Assembly: GCA_013316055.1 (NCBI GenBank) | Contig: WSNM01000002.1 | Span: forward strand, 1-64,000 | Direction: 5' to 3' | Origin: Clostridia bacterium | Lineage (GTDB): Bacteria > Bacillota > Clostridia > Christensenellales > Borkfalkiaceae | DNA length: 64,000 nt | Shown: piece after piece, positions 41,799 to 51,495 of the stretch | Position numbering within the stretch: position 1 is the first letter of the stretch | Layout of the letters: each line of letters opens with the position of its first letter | Notes under the pieces: model-generated | Told to the model about the DNA's origin: nothing | Database searches by the model: none | The model's input: the letters and a program-made list of their open reading frames with translations, nothing else | Position numbers and translations under genes: made by a program

Positions 41799-41829
41799 AG
41801 CCGAACGCAAGCCGCTCGGCTTATTTTGC
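41799..41829 (+). terminator. terminator after khpA
   Basis: Stem AAGCCGA/TCGGCTT (41799-41805 with 41817-41823) followed by ATTTTG. Confidence 0.65.
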
Positions 41830-41845
41830 ATATTAAAATAAAATT

Positions 41846-42343
41846 ATGGAACAGAAAATAAGTATAGGCTCGGTTTTAAAGCCGCAGGGTATCCGCGGCG
41901 AAGTAAAGGTGAAGGTCTTTTTGGACAGCGCAGAGGAGCTGAAAAGCTTTAAGCGCGTGTTTATCGGCGGGGAGGAGTACGCCGTTATGTCCGTACGCGC
42001 GCAGGGCGAGTTTGCCTATACCGTGCTGCGCGGCATTGCGGATAGAAACGCCGCCGAGCTTTTGCGCGGGAAAGAAATCGAGGTATTCCGCAGCGAGCTG
42101 CCCAAGCCGCCCGACGGCAGATATTATATTGCCGATTTGACCGGCTGCGAGGTTGTGACGGCAAGCGGAGAGCAGATAGGCACGGTTGCTTCCGTTACCC
42201 CCGCAAAAACGGACGTATACACGCTTGAAACGCCCAAGGGCGAAGTAAGCTTTGCCGCGGCGGACGGCGTTATAGAGAGCGTGGACGTTGCAAACAAGCG
42301 CATTACTGTCAATAAAAAAAGATTTAAGGAAGTTTCTCTGTGA
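41846..42343 (+). CDS. rimM: 16S rRNA processing protein RimM
   Basis: 165 aa: SIGSVLKPQGIRGEVKVKVF at the N-terminus, PRC-barrel DLTGCEVVTASGEQIGTV in the C-terminal half. Assists 30S head assembly with S19. There is no Shine-Dalgarno sequence; TAAAAT at 41834-41839 lies six bases before the ATG, so a leaderless start is possible. Overlaps trmD by four bases. Confidence 0.95.
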   Translation: MEQKISIGSVLKPQGIRGEVKVKVFLDSAEELKSFKRVFIGGEEYAVMSVRAQGEFAYTVLRGIADRNAAELLRGKEIEVFRSELPKPPDGRYYIADLTGCEVVTASGEQIGTVASVTPAKTDVYTLETPKGEVSFAAADGVIESVDVANKRITVNKKRFKEVSL

Positions 42344-43011
42344 AAATCACGGTGCTTACGCTTTTTCCCGAAATGTTCACTCCGCTGTTTTCAAGCATAA
42401 CGGGCAGAGCGGTAGAGGCGGGGAAGATAGAAATAGACCTTGTAAATATCCGCGATTTTGCCGACAACAAGCATTTTAAGTGCGACGACTATCCTTTCGG
42501 CGGCGGCGCGGGTATGGTCATGATGCCTCAGCCCATAGGCTCTGCAATAGAGGCTGTCGACCCCGAACACAGGGCTCACAGAATTTATCTTTCGCCAAAG
42601 GGCGAAACGCTCAGACAGGACAAGGTTTTTTCGCTTTTAGCGTACGAGCATATAATTTTGCTGTGCGGGCATTACGAGGGCGTTGACCAGCGCGTGATAG
42701 ATTTGTATATCGATGAAGAAATTTCCATAGGCGATTACGTTCTGACGGGCGGCGAGCTGCCCGCAATGGTCGTCTGCGACTGCGTTGCAAGGTATGTGGA
42801 CGGGGTTATTGCGCAGGGCTCGCTTGTGGACGAAAGCTTTGCCAACGGCTCGCTGGAATACCCGCAATATACCCGCCCCGCGGAGTACAAGGGGCTGAAG
42901 GTACCCGAAGTGCTTTTATCTGGCGACCATAAAAAAATCGACGACTGGCGCAGGGCGGAAAGCGAACGGCTTACGCGCACCCGCCGCCCCGATTTAAGAA
43001 AAAAACAATAA
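42340..43011 (+). CDS. trmD: tRNA (guanine-N1)-methyltransferase TrmD
   Basis: 223-aa SPOUT enzyme that methylates G37 of tRNAs. NIRDFADNKHFKCDDYPFGGG, CGHYEGVDQRV, and ISIGDYVLTGGE forming the knotted SAM site. GTG start overlapping the rimM stop (GTGA). Slightly shorter than typical 240 aa at the C-terminus. Confidence 0.96.
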   Translation: MKITVLTLFPEMFTPLFSSITGRAVEAGKIEIDLVNIRDFADNKHFKCDDYPFGGGAGMVMMPQPIGSAIEAVDPEHRAHRIYLSPKGETLRQDKVFSLLAYEHIILLCGHYEGVDQRVIDLYIDEEISIGDYVLTGGELPAMVVCDCVARYVDGVIAQGSLVDESFANGSLEYPQYTRPAEYKGLKVPEVLLSGDHKKIDDWRRAESERLTRTRRPDLRKKQ

Positions 43012-43023
43012 TAAATAATTTGC

Positions 43024-43185
43024 GGCGCAAGCAAAAATCACATTTTTTGCTTAGCGCACCCAATTTGCGCAAACTTGCGCCTCAGCGGGTGAGCGGTTGC
43101 AATTATATTATATGAGGGCGCTTAGTATTGCAACCGCGAGGGCAGCGCCCTTACACTCACGAAATTTCGTAGCTTTCCGCTAAGC
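43024..43185. other. structured intergenic region between trmD and rbgA
   Basis: About 180 bases without a gene but dense in inverted repeats: GGCGCAAG 43024-43031/43074-43081; GCTTAGCG 43049-43056/43178-43185; GCGGTTGCAA 43093-43102/43128-43137; AGGGCGCT 43115-43122/43144-43151; palindrome ACGAAATTTCGT 43159-43170. The third and fourth pairs interleave, the topology of a pseudoknot. Could be a regulatory RNA or an intergenic repeat element. Confidence 0.55.
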
Positions 43186-43209
43186 GAGAAATTTGTGAAT
43201 AAGGATTAT

Positions 43210-44064
43210 ATGAAAACTATTCAGTGGTTCCCCGGTCATATGACCGCGGCAATGAGAATGATGGAAAAGCACCTTTCCATAGTGGACGGGGTTGTTTTTG
43301 TGTTGGACGCGCGTTGCCCCGCCGCTTCATTCAACCAAAGGCTGAAAAGGCTTGCGGGCGCAAAGCCAGTTTTATACGTTTTGAACAAGGGCGACCTTGC
43401 CGACGAGCGGGCGGATATTCTTTTGAAAAAAATCAGGGACAAGGGCGCCGCCGCAATAAAGATAAACGCCGTGAACAGCGGTTCACGGCGGGATATATCG
43501 GGGGCAATTGATAAGCTTGTGGCCGAAAAGCGCGAGCGAGCCGCTTTAAAGGGGCAGAGCAAGGTTTTTCGCTTTATGATTGCGGGCGTTCCCAATACCG
43601 GCAAAAGCACGCTTATCAATCTGCTTGCAGGCAGCCGTCGCGCCGAAACGGGCGACAAGGCGGGCGTAACGCGCGGCAAGCAGTGGATACGCTGCGACGG
43701 CTTCGAGCTGTTGGATACCCCCGGCACAATGCCGCCCGCGTTTGAAAATCAACAGCTTGCAAGGCGTCTTGCGTATGTCGGCAGTATAAACGACGATATT
43801 CTCGATTTGGACGACGTTGCGCTTGAATTATTGAAGGAGCTTTCCGAAAAATACCCTTCGCGCCTTAAAGAGCGGTACGACGTTTCAGACGGTACGCCGC
43901 TTGAAATGCTTGAAGGCGTGTGCAAAAAACGCGGCTTTTTGTTGCGGGGCGGCGATTACGATTACGAGCGCGGCGAGCGTGCGGTGATTGACGATTTCAG
44001 AAAAGGCAAGCTTGGCAGAATAACCTTGGATACTGCAGGCGATTTGGAAAATCTCGGCTTTTAA
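43210..44064 (+). CDS. rbgA: ribosome biogenesis GTPase RbgA (YlqF)
   Basis: 284 aa from ATG 43210 (AAGGA just upstream; an earlier GTG adds five residues). Circularly permuted GTPase: NKGD (G4, about 60) comes before GVPNTGKST (G1, about 127) and DTPG (G3, about 173). IQWFPGHMTAAMRMM is the family start. Needed for late 50S assembly; lies beside rnhB as in other Firmicutes. Confidence 0.95.
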   Translation: MKTIQWFPGHMTAAMRMMEKHLSIVDGVVFVLDARCPAASFNQRLKRLAGAKPVLYVLNKGDLADERADILLKKIRDKGAAAIKINAVNSGSRRDISGAIDKLVAEKRERAALKGQSKVFRFMIAGVPNTGKSTLINLLAGSRRAETGDKAGVTRGKQWIRCDGFELLDTPGTMPPAFENQQLARRLAYVGSINDDILDLDDVALELLKELSEKYPSRLKERYDVSDGTPLEMLEGVCKKRGFLLRGGDYDYERGERAVIDDFRKGKLGRITLDTAGDLENLGF

Positions 44065-44069
44065 CAGAT

Positions 44070-44666
44070 ATGGACAAGCTTTTTTACGAAAGACAGCTGA
44101 CGGCGCAGGGCCGTAAATACATATGCGGCGTGGACGAGGTAGGCCGCGGCCCTTTGGCGGGGCCCGTGGTTTGCGCGGCTGTAATTATGCCGCTTGACGA
44201 TATAATCGACGGCGTGGACGACAGCAAAAGGCTTTCTGCAAAGCGGCGCGAAGTGCTGGCGGAAGCTATTAAGCAAAAAGCGGTTGCCTATGCAATATGC
44301 CGCGTCGAACCGCAAGCAATAGACGAAATTAACATTTTGGAGGCGACTAAGCTTTGCATGAAAAACGCGGTCGAAGGTCTTTTGGTCACGCCCGATTTCG
44401 TAATGACGGACGGCAATATGACGCTGGACATATCCGTGCCGCAGCAAAGCATTGTAAAGGGTGACGGGCTAAGCTATTCGATAGGCGCGGCGTCCATTGT
44501 CGCAAAAGTCTGCCGTGATAAATTAATGGACGAATATGCCGCGCTGTTCCCTGAATACGGCTTCGAAAAAAATAAGGGATACGGCACGGCGGAGCATATC
44601 AACGCTATAAAGCAACGGGGACTGTGCGAAATTCACCGCAGGAGCTTTACGAAAAAATGGCAATAA
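44070..44666 (+). CDS. rnhB: ribonuclease HII
   Basis: 198 aa, removes ribonucleotides from DNA. Catalytic carboxylates: CGVDEVGRGPLAGPV (Asp and Glu, about 21), DDSKRLS (about 52) and VMTDGN (about 110). Five bases after rbgA; overlaps yraN at its 3' end. No clear ribosome site, consistent with coupling. Confidence 0.96.
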   Translation: MDKLFYERQLTAQGRKYICGVDEVGRGPLAGPVVCAAVIMPLDDIIDGVDDSKRLSAKRREVLAEAIKQKAVAYAICRVEPQAIDEINILEATKLCMKNAVEGLLVTPDFVMTDGNMTLDISVPQQSIVKGDGLSYSIGAASIVAKVCRDKLMDEYAALFPEYGFEKNKGYGTAEHINAIKQRGLCEIHRRSFTKKWQ

Positions 44667-45070
44667 AACCCCCTCGTCCGCAGGACGGCGGCGATTTATC
44701 CGCCGACAATATGCACAATAAGCGGCTCGGCGCAAAGGGCGAAGCGCAGGCGCGCAGTTATTTGCGGCTGCACGGCTGGAAAATTCTGAAAAAGAACTTT
44801 AAAAGCCCTTTCGGAGAGATTGACATAATAGCGCGCAAGGGTGAAGTTATCGCGTTTATAGAGGTAAAAACAAGGCTGACCGATAACTTCGGCGCGCCCT
44901 CGCAGGCCGTCACAAAACAGCGGCAAAGGCGGTATATTATGGGGGCAAGGTATTATTTTGCAAACAGAGAAATCGACTGCACGGTGCGTTTCGACATAAT
45001 CGAAATTTACCGCGGTCAGTTAAAGCATATAGAAAACGCATTCCGCGACAGCTCGCGCTATGCGCATTAA
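44657..45070 (+). CDS. yraN: UPF0102 endonuclease-like protein YraN
   Basis: 137 aa from ATG 44657 inside the end of rnhB; an upstream GTG at 44624 is possible but has no better ribosome site. Nuclease-like core GEIDIIARKGEVIAFIEVKTR, similar to Holliday-junction resolvases. Function undefined. Confidence 0.9.
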   Translation: MAIKPPRPQDGGDLSADNMHNKRLGAKGEAQARSYLRLHGWKILKKNFKSPFGEIDIIARKGEVIAFIEVKTRLTDNFGAPSQAVTKQRQRRYIMGARYYFANREIDCTVRFDIIEIYRGQLKHIENAFRDSSRYAH

Positions 45071-45086
45071 ATAAAGGGGGCAGACA

Positions 45087-45713
45087 ATGGAAAAAAGAGC
45101 ATACGATTTAATTTGCAGGGCCAGCAGAGAGGTGACGGTGAAGGTTATTTGCGGTCACTTTGCCACAAAGCATTCGCACGTCAATTACTGCGTGGATATG
45201 ACGGGGGTAAAGTCGCAGCTGGGCGCGGCAAAGGCGGCGGCAAAGCTGCTTGCGGACAGATATTCGTCCACGCCCGTGGATACGATAATAACGCTTGACC
45301 GCATGAAGATGGTCGGCGCGTTTATGGCGGACGATTTGGCGCACTCGCACATCAATAAAAACCAGAATATTGCGGTTATCACGCCCGAAATAAATAACGG
45401 GGTAATGGTTTTGCGCGATAACTTTCTGCCGTTCGTAAAGGGCAAAAGGGTGCTTTTGCTTACCGCCTCCGCCACCACGGGCAAGGACGTGCGCAGCGTT
45501 GTGGAGGGCATAACCTATTACGGCGGCGAGGCCGTCGGCGCGGCGACCGTTTTCGGAGGTGAGTTCGAATGCCGCGTACCCGTCGTTAAAATCTTCGGGC
45601 TGGAGGATATCCCCGATTATTCTTCCTATGCCGCGGCGGACTGCCCGCTGTGTAAACGGGGCGTTAAGGTGGACGCGCTTGTCAACTCCTACGGGTACAG
45701 CAAAATCATATAA
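45087..45713 (+). CDS. phosphoribosyltransferase-like protein
   Basis: 208 aa with the type I PRTase layout of orotate phosphoribosyltransferases: ICGHFATKHSHVNY near the N-terminus, then KRVLLLTASATTGKDV where the PRPP loop would lie. That loop normally has two acidic residues (DDxxTTG); here they are replaced by Ala/Ser, so activity as a normal PRTase is doubtful. CPLCKRGVKVD near the C-terminus matches the end of such proteins. AAGGGGG ribosome site. A regulatory or altered-substrate role is possible. Confidence 0.75.
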   Translation: MEKRAYDLICRASREVTVKVICGHFATKHSHVNYCVDMTGVKSQLGAAKAAAKLLADRYSSTPVDTIITLDRMKMVGAFMADDLAHSHINKNQNIAVITPEINNGVMVLRDNFLPFVKGKRVLLLTASATTGKDVRSVVEGITYYGGEAVGAATVFGGEFECRVPVVKIFGLEDIPDYSSYAAADCPLCKRGVKVDALVNSYGYSKII

Positions 45714-45886
45714 GCGGCTTTGCAGCTTGCAGAAAAAGCGCGGGAAAATTTAATTGTGAAAATTGCGACACACCCCTTAAAAAAGGTTGCAATATAATTT
45801 TTTATTTGTTAATATATGAAGGATTTCGGACAGTCCTCTGCATATTTATTGTGCAAGAATGTCGTATTTGAATGGAGGTAAATATA

Positions 45887-46231
45887 ATGAAGGGTTTAGT
45901 AGAAGCCATAGAAAAGGAAAACATGAAGACGGAGCTGCCCGTATTCAACGTGGGCGATACCGTTAAGGTCGGCTTTAAGGTAATCGAGGGCACAAAGGAA
46001 AGAATTCAGAATTTCGAGGGCGTTGTAATCGCCAAAAAGCACGGCGGAATAAGAGAGAACTTCACTGTAAGAAGATTATCCTTCGGCGTGGGCGTTGAAA
46101 GAACGTTCCCCATACATTCCCCCAAAATCGCTTCGATAACCGTTGTAAGACGCGGCAAGGTAAGAAGGGCAAAGCTTTACTACTTGCGCGGCTTGACCGG
46201 CAAGGCTGCAAAGATTGCGGAAATAAAGTAA
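45887..46231 (+). CDS. rplS: 50S ribosomal protein L19
   Basis: 114 aa from ATG 45887, with GGAGGT nine bases upstream deciding the start. [25 protein letters not shown] and [12 protein letters not shown] are family blocks. A 100-nt leader follows the yraN/PRTase genes and may hold an L19 leader structure, not resolved by eye. Normally follows trmD directly; here it comes after the PRTase gene. Confidence 0.97.
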   Translation: MKGLVEAIEKENMKTELPVFNVGDTVKVGFKVIEGTKERIQNFEGVVIAKKHGGIRENFTVRRLSFGVGVERTFPIHSPKIASITVVRRGKVRRAKLYYLRGLTGKAAKIAEIK

Positions 46232-46240
46232 AAATCAAAA

Positions 46241-46280
46241 AAGGGCTCCCGCCTAAAAGCGGGAGCCCTTGTGTTTATTT
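46241..46280 (+). terminator. rho-independent terminator after rplS
   Basis: 12-bp perfect stem (46241-46252 with 46259-46270), loop CTAAAA, then GTGTTTATTT. Confidence 0.85.
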
Positions 46281-46391
46281 AAGCTATACCCAAAATTCGA
46301 CAAAAACCAACAAAAAATGCATATTTTAAAGTGCGTTTAACCGCTTTATGTTGGCTTGCCGCATAAAAAAATTAAGCTATGGGGGGGAGGA

Positions 46392-47912
46392 ATGCTTTCA
46401 AAAATAACAAGCTTTGCGCTGTGCGGGCTGGAGGGCGTGCCCGTAGAGGTGGAAACAGACGTAAACAAGGGCGTTGTTTCCTATGATTTGGTGGGCTTGC
46501 CCTCCGCGTCCGTCAAGGAAAGCAAGGACAGGGTGGAATCCGCCATAAAAAACAGCGCGCTGTATTTTCCCGTAAATAAAATAACCATAAATCTTGCGCC
46601 CGCGGATATAAAAAAGGACGGCTCGCACTTCGATTTGCCGCTTGCAATCAGTATTTTAAAGGCAAGCGACCAGCTTACGGCGGACACCGACGGCATAGTT
46701 TTTTTGGGCGAGCTTGCGCTTGACGGGGCGTTGCGGCCGGTTACGGGCATAATGCCCGTTTTGATTTCCGCAAAGGCAAAGGGCTTTACGCGCTTTATTG
46801 TGCCCGCGGGCAACGCCAACGAGGCAAGCTACCTCGAGGGCACGCGCGTCTATGCGCTGTCGTCCCTGCGGGATACGGTAGACCTGCTTACGGGCGGGCG
46901 CGCCTTCAGCCCCGTTGAAAAAAGAGAGTTTGCCGCCGTCCGTAAGGAAAAGAGCTATAGCTGCGATTTAAGCTACGTTCGCGGTCAAAGGGTTGCCAAG
47001 CGCGCGCTTGAAATTGCCGTTGCGGGCGGGCACAATATTTTGCTTGCCGGCCCTCCCGGTACGGGCAAAACGCTGCTTGCGCGGTGCATTCCCACCATAA
47101 TGCCGGATATGACCTTCGAGGAGGCGTTGGAGGTAACTAAAATTCACTCGGTTTCGGGCGAGCTGTCGGAGGAGGGAATAGTATATCTGCGCCCCTTCCG
47201 CACCCCGCACCATACTGCTACAACCGTATCTATGTGCGGCGGAGGCAGCGGAAAAATTCACGCGGGCGAAATTTCAAAGGCGCATAACGGCGTGCTTTTT
47301 TTAGACGAGCTGCCGGAATACTCCCGCAGTACTCTCGAAGCGTTGCGTCAGCCGTTGGAGGATAAAATAATCACCGTTGCAAGGTCGGGCGGGGCGCTTA
47401 CCTTTCCCGCGGATTTTATTCTTTGCGCAAGCATGAATCCTTGCCCCTGCGGCAACTACGGCTCGGCATATCTTACCTGCACCTGCACGTCCTCGCAGAT
47501 ACATAAGTACAGGAACAAAATTTCCGGCCCGCTTCTGGACAGAATAGATTTGCAGGTAGAGGTGGACGGCGTAAAATACGAGGATTTGACGGGCGAAAGC
47601 CACGAGGAGCCGAGCGCTGCCGTAAAGGAGCGCGTTGAAATGGCGCGCGCAATTCAGCGGGAGCGGTTTAAGGACGAGGGCGCCGCCGTAAAGGTTAACG
47701 CAAGCATGGGTGAAAGGCAGATTAAAAAATACTGCAGGCTTACCGCCGAATGCGAGGACGTGCTGCGCTCTGCATTCGAGGCGTTGCATCTTTCCGCCCG
47801 CGCGCGTACGCGCATTATAAAGGTTGCGCGCACCATTGCGGATTTGGCTTTTTCGGAGGAAATTCTGCCGGAGCATATTTTAGAGGCGGCCTCCTACCGC
47901 AATTGCGTATAA
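46392..47912 (+). CDS. comM: ComM/YifB-type AAA+ Mg-chelatase-like protein
   Basis: 506 aa from ATG 46392, where the family start MLSKITSFALCGLEG begins; GGAGG ends only one base before, so a TTG at 46356 cannot be excluded. Lon-protease-like N domain (about 20-150), Walker A GPPGTGKTLLARC (about 217), Walker B LFLDELPEY, and a C-terminal Mg_chelatase_C domain. Helicase that assists natural transformation, consistent with dprA following. Confidence 0.93.
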   Translation: MLSKITSFALCGLEGVPVEVETDVNKGVVSYDLVGLPSASVKESKDRVESAIKNSALYFPVNKITINLAPADIKKDGSHFDLPLAISILKASDQLTADTDGIVFLGELALDGALRPVTGIMPVLISAKAKGFTRFIVPAGNANEASYLEGTRVYALSSLRDTVDLLTGGRAFSPVEKREFAAVRKEKSYSCDLSYVRGQRVAKRALEIAVAGGHNILLAGPPGTGKTLLARCIPTIMPDMTFEEALEVTKIHSVSGELSEEGIVYLRPFRTPHHTATTVSMCGGGSGKIHAGEISKAHNGVLFLDELPEYSRSTLEALRQPLEDKIITVARSGGALTFPADFILCASMNPCPCGNYGSAYLTCTCTSSQIHKYRNKISGPLLDRIDLQVEVDGVKYEDLTGESHEEPSAAVKERVEMARAIQRERFKDEGAAVKVNASMGERQIKKYCRLTAECEDVLRSAFEALHLSARARTRIIKVARTIADLAFSEEILPEHILEAASYRNCV

Positions 47913-47974
47913 ACTTAATCATACCGCGGGTTTGCAAAATATAAAATCTGCGGTTTTTTGTTTGGTGGATAAAT

Positions 47975-49042
47975 ATGTATACTAAGGACGAATTAACGCT
48001 TATAGCTCTGTGCTCGTTCGAGGAGCTTACGTATAAAACGGCGTTTACCCTGATGCACGGGCTGGAAAGTAAAACGCCCGATTTTGCGAAATTTGAGGAT
48101 ATGCTGATTAAAAGCCATTCCGCGGGAGTATATAATAAAATAAAGGGAAGATTTTTCAGCGAAGAATACCGCGCCCGCATACTGCAAAGCTTACAGCGTC
48201 GCAAAATAGTATGCGTCACTTATTTTTCCAAGGACTATCCCGAATATTTAAGGCAAACGCCCTTTCCGCCGCTCGTTTTATACTGCAAGGGCAATACCTC
48301 GCTTTTAAAAACCCGCTGTTTTTCAGTTGTCGGCTCGCGTGTGACTACTCCCGCCGCGCTGACGGAGTGCAAAAAAATCAGCCGCGATTTAACTCGGCAT
48401 TTCACAGTGGTGACGGGCATGGCGGACGGCGCGGACAGCGCCGCGATAGAGGGCGCGCTGGAAAGCGGAAGGGTTATTTCCGTGCTTGCGCACGGCTTCG
48501 ATTATTGCTATCCCGCATATAACGACAGACTTGTAAAAACGGTGGAGGAGCGCGGCTTGCTTATAACCGAGCACACGCCGCAGATTGCGCCCAAGGCCTA
48601 TCTTTTTCCTGTAAGGAACAGAATTATAGCGGGGCTTTCGGAGGGAACGCTCGTCGTTTCCGCAGGCGAAAAAAGCGGCGCGCTGATTACCGCCGATTAT
48701 GCGGTAGAGTACGGCAGACAGCTTTTTGTCTTTCCTTATAATATAGGCGTTGCTTCGGGCGCGGGCTGTAATTCGCTTATCAAAAAAGGTGGTCAGCTTA
48801 CCGATAATATACTTGACATTCTCTCGGCTTTTGGTTTAGACTTTAAGGAGCCTGAAAAACAGCCGCTCAGCGAGGAGGAGCAAAGGCTTTTCTCTTTAAT
48901 CGGCAGCTCGGGCGAGATATTTGTGCCCGACGCGGCGGAAAAGCTTGGCAGACTGCCCTTTCAGCTTATTCCGCTTTTAACTTCTTTGGAGGTTAAGGGG
49001 CTTATCGTAAGGCTCGGCGGCAACCGCTATGCGGTAATTTAA
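47975..49042 (+). CDS. dprA: DNA processing protein DprA
   Basis: 355 aa. N-terminal helical domain, Rossmann core VVGSRVTTPAA, VVTGMADGADSAAIEGAL, PVRNRIIAGLS, EKSGALITADYA; C-terminal winged helix (about 290-355). Loads RecA on incoming single-stranded DNA. Beside comM, a usual competence-linked pairing; no late com genes are in the window. Confidence 0.94.
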   Translation: MYTKDELTLIALCSFEELTYKTAFTLMHGLESKTPDFAKFEDMLIKSHSAGVYNKIKGRFFSEEYRARILQSLQRRKIVCVTYFSKDYPEYLRQTPFPPLVLYCKGNTSLLKTRCFSVVGSRVTTPAALTECKKISRDLTRHFTVVTGMADGADSAAIEGALESGRVISVLAHGFDYCYPAYNDRLVKTVEERGLLITEHTPQIAPKAYLFPVRNRIIAGLSEGTLVVSAGEKSGALITADYAVEYGRQLFVFPYNIGVASGAGCNSLIKKGGQLTDNILDILSAFGLDFKEPEKQPLSEEEQRLFSLIGSSGEIFVPDAAEKLGRLPFQLIPLLTSLEVKGLIVRLGGNRYAVI

Positions 49043-49158
49043 TATAATAACGTTCGGAATTTTCAAGGGCGGATTTATTTCGCCCGTTAAGAAAAGCCGC
49101 GACCTAAGCAATCTCGCAAAAACCGTAAGCATGAGATTTTTGCGATTGGGAGTTTTTT

Positions 49159-51495
49159 ATGGATTTAATCATAGTGGAATCGCCCTCCAAGGCGAAAACA
49201 ATTTCCAAATATTTAAAGGGCAAGTACAAGGTAGACGCTTCCGGCGGGCACGTAAGGGACTTGCCGGAAAAAAAGCTCGGCGTAAAAATTACGGCGGGCT
49301 TCGTGCCCCAGTACGAGATAACCGCCAGCAAGAAGGAGGTTATCAAAAGACTTTCCGCCGAGGCGCAGAAGGCGGACAGAGTTTACCTTGCAACCGACCC
49401 CGACCGCGAGGGCGAGGCGATAAGCTGGCATTTGCAGTCTGTTTTAGGTCTTGACGAAAATACCGAAAACCGCATAGAGTTCAACGAAATTTCGCCCGCC
49501 GCAGTGCAGAACGCATTAAAAAAGCCGCGCAAAATCAATATAAATTTAGTTGACGCGCAGCAGGCTCGGCGCGTTCTGGACAGGCTTGTGGGTTATAAGC
49601 TTTCTCCGCTTTTGAACAACCGCATCCAAAACGGACTTTCCGCGGGCAGAGTGCAGTCTGTGGCTTTGCGGCTTATTGTTGAAAGAGAGCGCGAAATTTC
49701 CGCGTTCAAGCCCGACGGATATTGGGTTATGAACGCGTTTTTACAGGATAAGGCGGCACAGTATGCGCCGTTTAAGACCGTTTATCAGTATAAAAAGAGC
49801 GGCGCAACAATCACGCAGGAGCAGGCCGAAGAGGTCGAAAAGAAGGTGCTTGCGGGGCAGTTTAAGGTCACCAAGGTCAAAAAGGGCGTAACAAAGCAGC
49901 ACGCGCCCGCGCCGTTTACGACCTCGTCGTTGCAGCAGGACGCTTCTAACAAGTTCGGAATGTCCTCGCCCGAAACTATGCTTGTGGCACAGCATTTGTA
50001 CGAGGGTATGGACGTCGGCGGCGACCATATCGCGCTTATAACGTATATAAGAACGGACTCCGTCCGCGTTTCGGCGGAGGCTCAGGCAACTGCTCTCGAA
50101 TTCATAAAAACCACCTACGGTGCCGAATATGCCCCGATTAAGCCCAATTTCTACGCTACGAAAAAGGGCGCGCAGGACGCGCACGAGGCTATCCGCCCCA
50201 TCAATCTTGCGGTTACCCCCGCAAGCGTAAAGGGCAGTCTTGACAGAAAGCACTATAACATTTACAAGCTGATTTACGACCGTTTTATCGCCTCGCAAAT
50301 GGCGGAGGCGCAGTATAACTCTATGCAGATTGAAACGGAAAGCGCTGGCTATACCTTCAAGGCAAGCGGAAAAGCGCTGTTGTTTGCGGGATATACCGCG
50401 GCATATCAGGAGGTTCAGAAAGAAGCGGACGAGGAGGAGAGCGCAAAATTATTCCCTCCGCTCAACGAGGGCGACCTGCTTACCTTAAAGGAATTTACCA
50501 AGGAGCAGAAGTTCACACGTCCGCCCCTGCGCTATACTGACGCCTCGCTTGTAAAGGCAATGGAGGAAAAGGGCATAGGCAGACCTTCTACCTACGCGTC
50601 TATAATTTCCGTACTTACAAAGCGCAAATACGTCGAAAAGGACGGCAAATATATGGTGCCGACGGACGTTGCCTATAAAATTACCGATATGCTCGTAAAA
50701 TACTTTACGGACATTATGGACGTGGGCTTTACGGCGCATATGGAGTCCGATTTGGACAAAATAGAAGAGGGCGGCGTTGACTGGCACAAAATAATAGCGG
50801 ACTTTTACCCCGGCTTTGCAGACCAGCTTAAAACGGCCTCTACCGACGGCGACGAGCCTACCGATATAAAATGCGAAAAATGCGGAAGCCCCATGATAAG
50901 GCGTCTGGGCAAGTACGGCAAATATCTTGCATGCTCCAACTATCCCGCATGCTCTAACATAGTCAGCGAAAGCGAGCAGGAAATTTCCGAAATGCGTTGC
51001 CCCAAATGCGGCGCGAACATGGTTGTAAAAAGCGGCAAGTTCGGTAAATTTCTTGCGTGCCCCAACTATCCGGAATGCTCTCTGATACTGCCTATCGATA
51101 CCGAGCCGACGGACGAAAAGTGCCGCGAGTGCGGCGGAACAATGGTGATAAAGCCCGGCAGATACGGCAAGTACGTCGAGTGCGTAAGCTGCGGCGCGCG
51201 TCATCCGCAGGCAACCGAGGCAACCGCCCCCGCAGAGAATAAATTTGAGGGAATTTGCCCCGATTGCGGCAAGCCTATGCGCAGAATGCGCTCTAAATCG
51301 GGCAAAATTTACTTCGGCTGTACGGGCTATCCCGACTGCAAATTTTTAAGCTGGGATATACCCACGGGCAAAAAATGTCCCAAGTGCGGACAGTTTTTAA
51401 TCAAAAAGAACGACGTTATAAAATGCTCGTCCAAGGAGTGCGACTATTCCGAGCCCGCTCCCGCGGACATTGACGCTGCGGAAGATGGAAATTAA
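49159..51495 (+). CDS. topA: DNA topoisomerase I
   Basis: 778 aa. Toprim domain IVESPSKAKTISKYL and DPDREGEAISWHL (about 78), catalytic Tyr in LITYIRTDSVRVS (about 295), then five C-terminal zinc ribbons of CxxC...C type from about residue 573. Relaxes negative supercoils. Upstream a hairpin CGCAAAA/TTTTTGCG (about 49106-49146) lies near the ribosome site. Overlaps trmFO by 11 bases. Confidence 0.96.
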   Translation: MDLIIVESPSKAKTISKYLKGKYKVDASGGHVRDLPEKKLGVKITAGFVPQYEITASKKEVIKRLSAEAQKADRVYLATDPDREGEAISWHLQSVLGLDENTENRIEFNEISPAAVQNALKKPRKININLVDAQQARRVLDRLVGYKLSPLLNNRIQNGLSAGRVQSVALRLIVEREREISAFKPDGYWVMNAFLQDKAAQYAPFKTVYQYKKSGATITQEQAEEVEKKVLAGQFKVTKVKKGVTKQHAPAPFTTSSLQQDASNKFGMSSPETMLVAQHLYEGMDVGGDHIALITYIRTDSVRVSAEAQATALEFIKTTYGAEYAPIKPNFYATKKGAQDAHEAIRPINLAVTPASVKGSLDRKHYNIYKLIYDRFIASQMAEAQYNSMQIETESAGYTFKASGKALLFAGYTAAYQEVQKEADEEESAKLFPPLNEGDLLTLKEFTKEQKFTRPPLRYTDASLVKAMEEKGIGRPSTYASIISVLTKRKYVEKDGKYMVPTDVAYKITDMLVKYFTDIMDVGFTAHMESDLDKIEEGGVDWHKIIADFYPGFADQLKTASTDGDEPTDIKCEKCGSPMIRRLGKYGKYLACSNYPACSNIVSESEQEISEMRCPKCGANMVVKSGKFGKFLACPNYPECSLILPIDTEPTDEKCRECGGTMVIKPGRYGKYVECVSCGARHPQATEATAPAENKFEGICPDCGKPMRRMRSKSGKIYFGCTGYPDCKFLSWDIPTGKKCPKCGQFLIKKNDVIKCSSKECDYSEPAPADIDAAEDGN

